Below are positions 1-5,776 of a stretch of 13,743 bases of DNA, piece by piece. The stretch is taken from positions 1 through 13,743 of the forward strand of contig SKHL01000209.1 in NCBI GenBank assembly GCA_007116995.1, in the 5' to 3' direction. The position numbers and the translations under genes were made by a program. How positions within the stretch are numbered: position 1 is the stretch's first letter; the number at the start of each line of letters is the position of its first letter. A model generated the notes under the pieces. That model searched no databases, had not been told where the DNA came from, and saw only the letters and a list, made by a program, of their open reading frames with translations. Source of the DNA: Limnochordia bacterium (GTDB lineage: Bacteria > Bacillota > Limnochordia > Darwinibacteriales > DTU012).

Positions 1-69
1 AAGGAGATGATTTAAGTTGTCCATGGAAGTAGTACATGATAATATGGAATTAATTTAACAAATTCCTAC

Positions 70-98
70 TTGAATTTAAGGGATTGCTGTGGTAAAAT
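70..98 (+). promoter_or_regulatory. SigmaA-type promoter of the S-box met operon
   Basis: A -35 box TTGAAT (70-75) and a -10 box TAAAAT (93-98) are separated by exactly 17 bases. Transcription would begin near 105, about 30 nt before the SAM riboswitch, which is the expected arrangement for an S-box leader. Assigned by eye from consensus boxes. Confidence 0.7.
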
Positions 99-134
99 TA
101 GTTCCAATATAAATCCATATGGTTTATGCATTTA

Positions 135-245
135 CTCTTATCGAGAGAGGCAGAGGGACTGGCCCGATGAAGCCCGGCAACCACCAAACACATTTGTTTG
201 CGAAGGTGCTAATTCCAGCAAAGCGCAGGCTTTGGGAGATGAGAG
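135..245 (+). promoter_or_regulatory. SAM-I (S-box) riboswitch aptamer
   Basis: The hallmark S-box elements are present in order: the P1 5' strand CTCTTATC (135-142), the GAGAGAGG and AGAGGGACTGGCCC segments, the kink-turn GATGAAG, the conserved CCCGGCAACC, the GGTGCTAATTCCAGCAAA block, and the P1 3' strand GATGAGAG (238-245). The two P1 strands pair over 8 bp with one G-U. It binds S-adenosylmethionine. The genes downstream make homocysteine for methionine synthesis, the standard regulon for this class. Binding should stabilise P1 and so free the terminator. Confidence 0.97.
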
Positions 246-269
246 TTAGGTATTATTTTACCTACCTCT
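242..269 (+). promoter_or_regulatory. Antiterminator helix of the S-box switch
   Basis: AGAGTTAGGTA (242-252) can pair with TACCTACCTCT (259-269) over 10 of 11 positions, with one U-C mismatch and a 6-nt loop. The 5' arm overlaps the 3' strand of riboswitch P1, and the 3' arm overlaps the 5' arm of the terminator. The three helices are therefore mutually exclusive. At low SAM the antiterminator forms and transcription continues. At high SAM P1 forms and the terminator wins. Confidence 0.85.
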
Positions 270-294
270 CTATAATCGATAGAGGGGTTATTTT
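265..294 (+). terminator. SAM-controlled intrinsic terminator before metY
   Basis: CCTCTCTAT (265-273) pairs with ATAGAGGGG (279-287) over 9 bp including one G-U, with a 5-nt loop. It is followed by TTATTTT (288-294). The hairpin ends about 28 nt before the metY start, so it acts as an attenuator in the leader. Confidence 0.88.
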
Positions 295-322
295 AATACT
301 GAAGAGATGAGGAGAGATGAAG

Positions 323-1612
323 ATGAGTAAAGCAAAAGGGTTTGACACACTTCAAGTCCACGCAGGACAAACAGCAGATCCAACCACAGGTTCGCGAGCG
401 GTGCCAATTTATCAGACTACATCGTATGTTTTTAACGATGTGGATCACGCAGCTAAGCTATTTGCACTAGAAGAGTTTGGTAATATTTATACCAGAATCA
501 TGAATCCAACAACCGATGTATTTGAGCAGCGAGTCGCCGCTCTAGAAAATGGAGCAGCCGCTCTGGCCGTAGCATCTGGATCAGCAGCTATCACCTATGC
601 CATTCAGAACATAGCTGGAACCGGAGATGAAATCGTGGCAGCAAGTACGTTGTACGGTGGTACATATAACCTGTTTTCGGCCACGTTACCACGGTTTGGT
701 ATTAAGACTGTATTTGTTGATCCCGATGATCCGCAAAATTTCGCCAGGGCTATTAACGAGAAAACAAAGGCCGTTTTTATTGAAACAATTGGAAATCCTG
801 GCACTAACCTAGTGGACATCGAAGCTGTGGCAGAAATTGCCCATTCCCATAAAATCCCTCTGATTGTAGATAACACGTTTGCCACACCCTATTTAAGTAG
901 GCCGATTGAGTTTGGTGCCGATATAGTCGTGCATTCTGCCACTAAGTTTATTGGTGGACACGGCACATCGATAGGTGGAATCATTGTGGATTCGGGGAAA
1001 TTTGACTGGGCTGGTAGTGGACGGTTTCCTGGGCTGACAACACCGGATCCTTCCTATAATGGTGTAAATTATGTAGAGAGTTTTCAAGCGGCGGCCTATA
1101 TTATTAAGGCTCGAGTCCAGCTCCTGAGAGATACTGGAGCGTGCCTAAGTCCCTTTAATGCGTTTCTCTTCCTGCAAGGGTTAGAAACATTGTCCCTCAG
1201 GGTGGCGAAACATGTAGCTAACGCACAACAGATAGCCACCTTCTTAGCAGAACATCCCTTGGTGAGCTGGGTGAATTACCCTAGTTTAACTGACAATAAA
1301 TATCATGATCTGGCTAAGAAATATCTGCCTAAGGGCAGTGGTTCCATCTTTACATTTGGAATTAAGGGTGGGGTAGAAGCTGGTAAGAAATTCATTGACA
1401 GTCTAGAGATTTTCTCCCTACTAGCCAATGTAGCAGACGCCAAGTCCTTAGTGATTCACCCAGCGAGCACTACCCATGCGCAGCTCTCAGAAGAGGATCA
1501 ACTTGCTGCTGGTGTTAGTCCAGATATGATTCGTTTGTCTGTGGGAATAGAGGACATTGATGATCTGGTTGAGGATTTAGATCAAGCCTTAAAACAGGCA
1601 GTCGATAATTAA
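323..1612 (+). CDS. metY: O-acetylhomoserine sulfhydrylase (aminocarboxypropyltransferase), PLP-dependent
   Basis: MetY converts O-acetyl-L-homoserine and sulfide to L-homocysteine and acetate, in the cytosol. The 429-aa protein has the full Cys/Met-metabolism PLP enzyme layout: an N-terminal block beginning FDTLQVHAGQ, the YTRIMNPTTD motif that contributes to the neighbouring active site, the SGSAAITYA phosphate-binding turn, a VDNTFATPYL segment, and the Schiff-base lysine K208 in HSATKFIGGHG. Length and the long mid-protein insertion fit MetY rather than the shorter MetB/MetC. An ATG at 317 directly abuts the ribosome binding site (GAGGAGAG, 309-316), so I chose the ATG at 323, which leaves a normal gap. 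It lies under a SAM-I riboswitch and is 25 nt upstream of metA, which makes its substrate. Cystathionine-type activity is less likely. Confidence 0.95.
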   Translation: MSKAKGFDTLQVHAGQTADPTTGSRAVPIYQTTSYVFNDVDHAAKLFALEEFGNIYTRIMNPTTDVFEQRVAALENGAAALAVASGSAAITYAIQNIAGTGDEIVAASTLYGGTYNLFSATLPRFGIKTVFVDPDDPQNFARAINEKTKAVFIETIGNPGTNLVDIEAVAEIAHSHKIPLIVDNTFATPYLSRPIEFGADIVVHSATKFIGGHGTSIGGIIVDSGKFDWAGSGRFPGLTTPDPSYNGVNYVESFQAAAYIIKARVQLLRDTGACLSPFNAFLFLQGLETLSLRVAKHVANAQQIATFLAEHPLVSWVNYPSLTDNKYHDLAKKYLPKGSGSIFTFGIKGGVEAGKKFIDSLEIFSLLANVADAKSLVIHPASTTHAQLSEEDQLAAGVSPDMIRLSVGIEDIDDLVEDLDQALKQAVDN

Positions 1613-1637
1613 TCAGTTTCTACCAGGGGGGGTCAAA

Positions 1638-2561
1638 ATGCCAGTAAAAATACCCAGTGATTTACCAGCGAAGGAAATCCTGGCTCAGGAGAATATCTTT
1701 GTGATGGATGAAGATAGAGCTCTGCGTCAAGATATTCGACCGTTAAAAATCGCTATTCTTAACCTAATGCCAACAAAAATAGCAACAGAAATCCAGTTAC
1801 TACGTCTACTAGGAAACACATCATTGCAAGTAGATGTAGACTTGCTTCAGTCAGAAACATATCAATCGAAGCACACACCAGCAGAGCATCTATTTAAGTT
1901 TTATAAAACCTTTTCTGATGTAAAAGACCAAAAGTATGACGGGATGATTATTACCGGAGCTCCTGTGGAACAAATGCCGTTCGAGCAAGTGGCCTATTGG
2001 GACGAGTTAATCCAGATTATGGATTGGAAGCTCTCGAATGTTACATCCACATTGCATATCTGCTGGGGAGCACAAGCTGGCTTGTTTTATCACTATGGGA
2101 TTCCTAAGTACCCTTTATCTACGAAGCAATTTGGGGTGTTTAAGCACTATAAGCTAAAAGAGAATATTCCGCTACTGCGAGGGTTTGATGATTGTTTCTA
2201 TGCTCCTCATTCTCGACATACTGAGATTCGGAAAGCAGACATTGATCGGGTAGATGGAGTGGAAGTGTTAGCAGAATCACCCGCAGCTGGAGTTTATATC
2301 GTAGGCAGTACCGATGGCAGGCAGGTTTTTGTGACCGGCCATGCAGAGTACGATCTCCATACACTTAAAGCCGAATATGATCGAGATGTAGGCAAAGGAC
2401 TAGATATCGCAGTTCCGCGCAACTACTATCCAAAAGATGATCCAAAGGAGCAGCCTTCGGTGTACTGGCGAAGTCATGCTAGCCTTCTCTTCTCAAATTG
2501 GTCTAACTACTATGTCTACCAGGCAACGCCATATGACTTGAATCAATTGAATCCAAGATAA
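1638..2561 (+). CDS. metA: Homoserine O-acetyltransferase, MetA family
   Basis: This enzyme acylates the hydroxyl of L-homoserine, the committed step of methionine synthesis. The 307-aa protein matches the MetA family length. Visible catalytic features are K47 in NLMPTK, nucleophile C142 in HICWGAQAG, and H235 with E237 in TGHAEYD. Residue 111 is Glu (GAPVEQMPF). In this family Glu111 is associated with acetyl-CoA use and Gly111 with succinyl-CoA, so acetyl transfer is predicted despite the family's common name, homoserine O-succinyltransferase. That agrees with the upstream MetY, which uses O-acetylhomoserine. The start has a G-rich ribosome binding site (AGGGGGGG, 1625-1632). No terminator lies between metY and metA, so both should obey the SAM riboswitch. 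Confidence 0.95.
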   Translation: MPVKIPSDLPAKEILAQENIFVMDEDRALRQDIRPLKIAILNLMPTKIATEIQLLRLLGNTSLQVDVDLLQSETYQSKHTPAEHLFKFYKTFSDVKDQKYDGMIITGAPVEQMPFEQVAYWDELIQIMDWKLSNVTSTLHICWGAQAGLFYHYGIPKYPLSTKQFGVFKHYKLKENIPLLRGFDDCFYAPHSRHTEIRKADIDRVDGVEVLAESPAAGVYIVGSTDGRQVFVTGHAEYDLHTLKAEYDRDVGKGLDIAVPRNYYPKDDPKEQPSVYWRSHASLLFSNWSNYYVYQATPYDLNQLNPR

Positions 2562-2613
2562 GAGGAACAAACACATCCGAATCATTCTTGACCTTTAATC
2601 CAGGCTGTATGTC

Positions 2614-2622
2614 TGATATAGT
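2614..2622 (+). promoter_or_regulatory. Extended -10 promoter for the structured RNA
   Basis: TGATATAGT has the TG-n-TATAGT form of an extended -10 element. A weak TTTAAT (2594-2599) sits 17 bases upstream, and a better-looking TTGACC (2588-2593) is 23 bases away, too far for normal use. The predicted start near 2628 coincides with the first base of the first helix of the RNA candidate. Confidence 0.45.
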
Positions 2623-2624
2623 AA

Positions 2625-2912
2625 GGGTGGGAATTGGTCCTACATGAGATTCCCAAAAGGAGGTGGTTGACATGATCAACCAACGGAGGTGTGAATTCTA
2701 GCAAGTTGTTAGGATTCACTAAGTTGGTATAGTAGGTAGCTTGGGCCACAAGCTACCTACTCCATAAAGAATACCGCGCGACCAGCTAAGGAATACGCTC
2801 ATTTCAATGTAGGCGATCGATGCTGCTCGGATCTAATGGGCAACATATAAGCGGAGTAGATTTCTGGCTTACGCCATTACACAAGAGGAACCCCTAGTAG
2901 GGTTCTTCTTTT
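2625..2912 (+). ncRNA. Candidate structured non-coding RNA of unrecognised class
   Basis: Manual folding gives six helices in a row. H1 is TGGGAAT (2628-2634) with ATTCCCA (2649-2655). H2 is TGGTTGA (2664-2670) with TCAACCA (2676-2682). H3 is a 13-bp stem, 2691-2703 with 2707-2719, containing two G-U pairs. H4 is a perfect 13-bp stem, 2731-2743 with 2749-2761, extended by GGTAT (2726-2730) with ATACC (2771-2775) across a bulge. H5 is 2779-2786 with 2822-2829, 7 of 8 pairs. H6 is TAATGG (2834-2839) with CCATTA (2874-2879), enclosing TAAGC (2848-2852) with GCTTA (2867-2871). CCTACAT in the H1 loop (2639-2645) is exactly complementary to ATGTAGG (2807-2813), a possible pseudoknot. An intrinsic terminator ends the unit. 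It could instead be a structured 3' UTR of metA. I cannot assign a family; raiA-type or another large Firmicutes RNA class is possible but unverified. Confidence 0.65.
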
Positions 2913-2915
2913 ATT
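2883..2915 (+). terminator. Intrinsic terminator of the structured RNA (and possibly of metY-metA)
   Basis: AAGAGGAACCC (2883-2893) pairs with GGGTTCTTCTT (2900-2910) over 11 bp including one G-U, with a 6-nt loop. The T-rich tail runs to 2915. No other terminator lies between metA and this point, so metA transcripts that read through would also stop here. Confidence 0.85.
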
Positions 2916-3156
2916 CCAAGTTGCGGATGCGCAACATAAAAAGCCAATGCCACTTCTGTCTTCTCTGAAACAAGCACAAGAGTAGATAGCTGAATAATCA
3001 GTCTTATACTATCTGATGACTACCACCTGCCCAAGGGCCTAGCTACCTAGCCTCTCTTTATGGTGGGTCGCTCTGATTGTGATAAAGAATGATTGGGGTA
3101 GTAAGAGTATTAGTGACTTAATCTTCCTTAAAGCGAACTAGTCAGTAAATTACTGC
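2916..3156. other. Intergenic stretch without recognised gene
   Basis: No credible ORF was found. A small GC-rich hairpin, GTTGCG/CGCAAC (2920-2935, 4-nt loop), follows the terminator directly but lacks a T tract. Several short complementary segments exist between about 3010 and 3100 (for example GCCC/GGGC), but none is strong enough to call a structured RNA. Confidence 0.4.
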
Positions 3157-3185
3157 TTTACATTGATCTCTATCTGTGGCATAAT
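3157..3185 (+). promoter_or_regulatory. SigmaA-type promoter upstream of helD
   Basis: TTTACA (3157-3162) and CATAAT (3180-3185) each match the sigmaA consensus at 5 of 6 positions and are separated by 17 bases. Transcription would start near 3192, giving a leader of about 280 nt before helD. It is the best promoter visible upstream of the four-gene operon. Confidence 0.65.
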
Positions 3186-3207
3186 GTATTAGATAGGCAA
3201 CAATATT

Positions 3208-3227
3208 TATGATTAAATTAAATCATA
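3208..3227. promoter_or_regulatory. Perfect inverted repeat just downstream of the helD promoter, operator-like
   Basis: TATGATT (3208-3214) and AATCATA (3221-3227) are perfect 7-bp inverted arms with a 6-bp AT-rich centre. It lies about 16-35 bases after the predicted transcription start, a position typical for a repressor roadblock or early-leader operator. It could also fold as a weak RNA hairpin. No regulator gene is visible nearby. Confidence 0.4.
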
Positions 3228-3259
3228 TCACAATTCGTTCCCAGTGTCAAGGAAATAAT

Positions 3260-3298
3260 ATGATGGATTTACTTGACAGACACTCCTTAGCTCAGTAG
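3260..3298 (+). CDS. Possible 12-codon leader ORF in the helD leader
   Basis: ATG at 3260 opens the peptide MMDLLDRHSLAQ, which ends at TAG (3296-3298). An AAGGA element (3249-3253) sits 6 nt before the ATG, a correct ribosome binding site spacing. It lies about 68 nt into the predicted helD transcript. Such short ORFs occur by chance, and no attenuator terminator is obvious after it. It is listed because the translation signal is real-looking and the leader is otherwise unexplained. Confidence 0.2.
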   Translation: MMDLLDRHSLAQ

Positions 3299-3472
3299 AC
3301 CACGCTTGCTTAGTTATACCAGGATTTTATTAGTTTGCTAGAAGTCATAGAAAAGGCCTTTGTAAGTCATAATAAGGAAATATAAGGCAGGTTGTAGGCC
3401 AGCCGAGAACTGTGGATTTCGGGAATCGCGTCCATATGGATTAGGATGAAAGGATGAGATGAGATAAATAAG
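3299..3472 (+). other. Long 5' leader of helD, non-coding
   Basis: This is the remaining leader between the possible leader ORF and the helD start. Two direct copies of AAGTCATA (3342-3349 and 3364-3371) flank the 10-bp palindrome AAAGGCCTTT (3352-3361). No terminator hairpin with a T tract was found, so there is no direct evidence for attenuation. The function of the repeats is unknown; they could be a regulator binding site. Confidence 0.3.
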
Positions 3473-5746
3473 GTGGAAATCCAAAACGAACAGGAAAAGC
3501 TAGATTATGTTGTGACGGAGATAGAATCCCAACTTAGCGAGGCTATAGAGCAGACAAAAGGTCACAAAACACAGCTACGGGAAATCCGTAAATTCATTTG
3601 GCAAGATTTGCAGATTGGATATGGTGCAGATGATTTTGAGGTTGCCCAACACTTAGAGGAGATGAAACGACGCGGACGAGAGTTTGGTGTTGATCGGCAG
3701 ACTGTCCGGAAGTTAAAATTACTAGAGTCATCACCTTATTTTGGCCGGATTGATTTTAGTGATGATCAATATCCCGCCTTAGAACAACTATATATAGGTA
3801 TTGCATCGTTAGTGGATCAGAACACAAAAGAACATCTGATTTATGACTGGCGAGCCCCAGTTGCTAGCATGTTTTATGATTATGGAGTAGGGAAAGCCGA
3901 ATATCAATGTCCAGCAGGAACCATTACTGGGGAGATTAAGCTAAAACGGCAATTCCGAATTGTAGATGGGCAGTTAGCATCAGCTTTTGACAGTGACCTT
4001 AAGGTAGATGATGAAATATTACAAGACGTGCTCAGTAAACATGCTGATGAAAAAATGCGAAACATTATCTATAGTATCCAACGGGATCAAAACCTGGCTA
4101 TTCGCGATGAACAGTCCCAGCTACTAATGGTACAGGGACCAGCAGGTAGTGGTAAGACATCTATCGCCCTGCATCGAGCGGCCTACCTACTATATCGATA
4201 TCATGCGTCTATCGACGCAGATAATATCGTGATATTCTCCCCCAATCAGATATTTAGTGATTATATTTCTCGTGTATTACCGCAGCTTGGTGAAGACAAT
4301 ATCGGGCAAGCAACGTTTGGTGCTTTTGCCCTAAAAATGCTCGGTGAAGCCTTGGAAGTGGAAGATCTGTATACCCAATTAGAGCAGCTGTCTAGTCAGA
4401 GCCCGAGTCCAGAGCGGACATTCCGCTTGCAGGGAATTGAGTTTAAGAACTCAATCGGTTTCTTTCGCATTATTAATGGGTACATCGCCCATTTGAAGAA
4501 CAAACGTTTTTCCTTTGATGATGTAATCATCTGGGATCAAACAATACTGACCAAGGTCCAGTGTGAAGAACTTTTTTTTGATACATATCAGTATTTACCG
4601 ATAAAAAAGCGTCTGGCGAAGCTACGACGGAGGATTAGATTTCTGCTTGATCCCATAAAGAAGCAAAAAATCCAGCAGCTGTTTGAGATAAAAGTTGATG
4701 ATGCTGAGTATATCGGAGAAAGCAATCGATATATAAAAAGCGTTTGTATTGAGGAAGTAAACCGGGATATACAGCCTTTATATAACCAGCTAAATACATT
4801 GTTGGATCTTGATATTTATCAAGTCTATCAAGAGTTAATCCAAGATCCGGAACTTGCAGCTACACTTACGAAGCAACCTGTGCCAGAGAATTGGACCCAA
4901 ATTTGTAAGCAAACGTTAGTTGCATTTCGTAATAATCAAATTAAGTATGAAGACGTTCCACCGATACTATACTTAAAGGGACGGTTAGAGGGGTGGCCAG
5001 ATTACACACAGATTCGCCACGTGATCATTGATGAAGCCCAGGACTATTCCATCTTTCACTTTGCCATAATCAAGGAGCTGTTTCCGAAAAGTACCTTTAC
5101 TGTTTTAGGTGATTTTAACCAACGGGTTCAACCCTATGCTATGATAGGCAGCTACCATGATCTGGAAATTCCATTTGCACAGACGAGGCGTAAAACGATC
5201 ACATTAACAAAAAGCTATCGCTCCACTCGAGAAATAAGCGCATTTACTCGAGATCTGCTAGTTTCGAATCAGCAAATAGAGTCCATGGAGCGGGCAGGGG
5301 AGAAACCTAAGGTTATCAGAATGGATCCAAACACCCTAAGACAGTCTTTGGTTACTAGTGTACAATGGTTTTACACACAGCAGTCAAAGTCCATTGCTTT
5401 AATTTGTAAGACGGCCTATGAATGTCAACAGATTGCAGCGCGTTTAGCTGACCAACTAGACTTCTCCGTCATCACGACAGAAGATGAGCATTTTAGCCAA
5501 GGTGTGGTAATCGTACCAGTCTATTTGGCTAAAGGGCTTGAGTTTGATGCTGTAATTGTCTGTAATGCAGATAGTCTATCTTATGGGCAAGAATCAGAAC
5601 GAAAATTACTGTATACAGCCTGTACTAGGGCATTGCACTACTTGCATGTATACTATCAAGGAGAGTTAAGTCCATTTATTGCCGAGATAAGCCAGGAGAA
5701 GTATCAATCAATAGATGGATTAGAGGTAACAAGAAATTATCGCTAA
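3473..5746 (+). CDS. helD: HelD-like RNA polymerase remodelling ATPase (UvrD/Rep-type superfamily 1)
   Basis: HelD proteins bind RNA polymerase, open its clefts and release stalled core enzyme from nucleic acid, using an SF1-helicase-like ATPase. This 757-aa protein is the right size and begins with a charged, probably coiled-coil N-terminus (about residues 1-80), the part that in HelD enters the RNAP secondary channel. The Q-motif region and Walker A GPAGSGKT (222-229) follow, then the Walker B motif DEAQD (520-524), the SYRSTREI motif, and a C-terminal UvrD-like part with LAKGLEFDAVIV and YTACTRALHYL. The GTG start is the first possible one after an in-frame stop; its ribosome binding site (GAGATGAG region) is weak. 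It heads an operon with an ABC exporter module. A general UvrD DNA helicase is less likely, because of the N-terminus and domain order. Confidence 0.88.
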   Translation: MEIQNEQEKLDYVVTEIESQLSEAIEQTKGHKTQLREIRKFIWQDLQIGYGADDFEVAQHLEEMKRRGREFGVDRQTVRKLKLLESSPYFGRIDFSDDQYPALEQLYIGIASLVDQNTKEHLIYDWRAPVASMFYDYGVGKAEYQCPAGTITGEIKLKRQFRIVDGQLASAFDSDLKVDDEILQDVLSKHADEKMRNIIYSIQRDQNLAIRDEQSQLLMVQGPAGSGKTSIALHRAAYLLYRYHASIDADNIVIFSPNQIFSDYISRVLPQLGEDNIGQATFGAFALKMLGEALEVEDLYTQLEQLSSQSPSPERTFRLQGIEFKNSIGFFRIINGYIAHLKNKRFSFDDVIIWDQTILTKVQCEELFFDTYQYLPIKKRLAKLRRRIRFLLDPIKKQKIQQLFEIKVDDAEYIGESNRYIKSVCIEEVNRDIQPLYNQLNTLLDLDIYQVYQELIQDPELAATLTKQPVPENWTQICKQTLVAFRNNQIKYEDVPPILYLKGRLEGWPDYTQIRHVIIDEAQDYSIFHFAIIKELFPKSTFTVLGDFNQRVQPYAMIGSYHDLEIPFAQTRRKTITLTKSYRSTREISAFTRDLLVSNQQIESMERAGEKPKVIRMDPNTLRQSLVTSVQWFYTQQSKSIALICKTAYECQQIAARLADQLDFSVITTEDEHFSQGVVIVPVYLAKGLEFDAVIVCNADSLSYGQESERKLLYTACTRALHYLHVYYQGELSPFIAEISQEKYQSIDGLEVTRNYR

Positions 5747-5776
5747 GAAGTCTGGGTTTTCCGAGGAGGTATGAAC

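Noticed and set aside
119..310. 63-codon ORF upstream of metY
   Set aside because: It runs entirely through the SAM-I aptamer and terminator, whose structure explains the sequence, and its peptide resembles nothing known.
604..885. 93-codon minus-strand ORF inside metY
   Set aside because: Antisense shadow of a strongly conserved enzyme gene; no ribosome binding site or recognisable protein.
2588..2622. TTGACC and TATAGT as a classical -35/-10 pair before the structured RNA
   Set aside because: The spacing is 23 bases, outside the workable range; the extended -10 element is the more plausible driver.
2621..2780. T-box riboswitch, suggested by AGGGTGGGA and the ATACCGCG fragment
   Set aside because: The conserved T-box AGGGTGGNACCGCG block is not contiguous, and no aminoacyl-tRNA synthetase or amino-acid gene follows.
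3273..3301. Second helD promoter from the perfect -35 box TTGACA at 3273-3278
   Set aside because: At 17-18 base spacing the -10 candidate is TAGACC, which is too poor to call.
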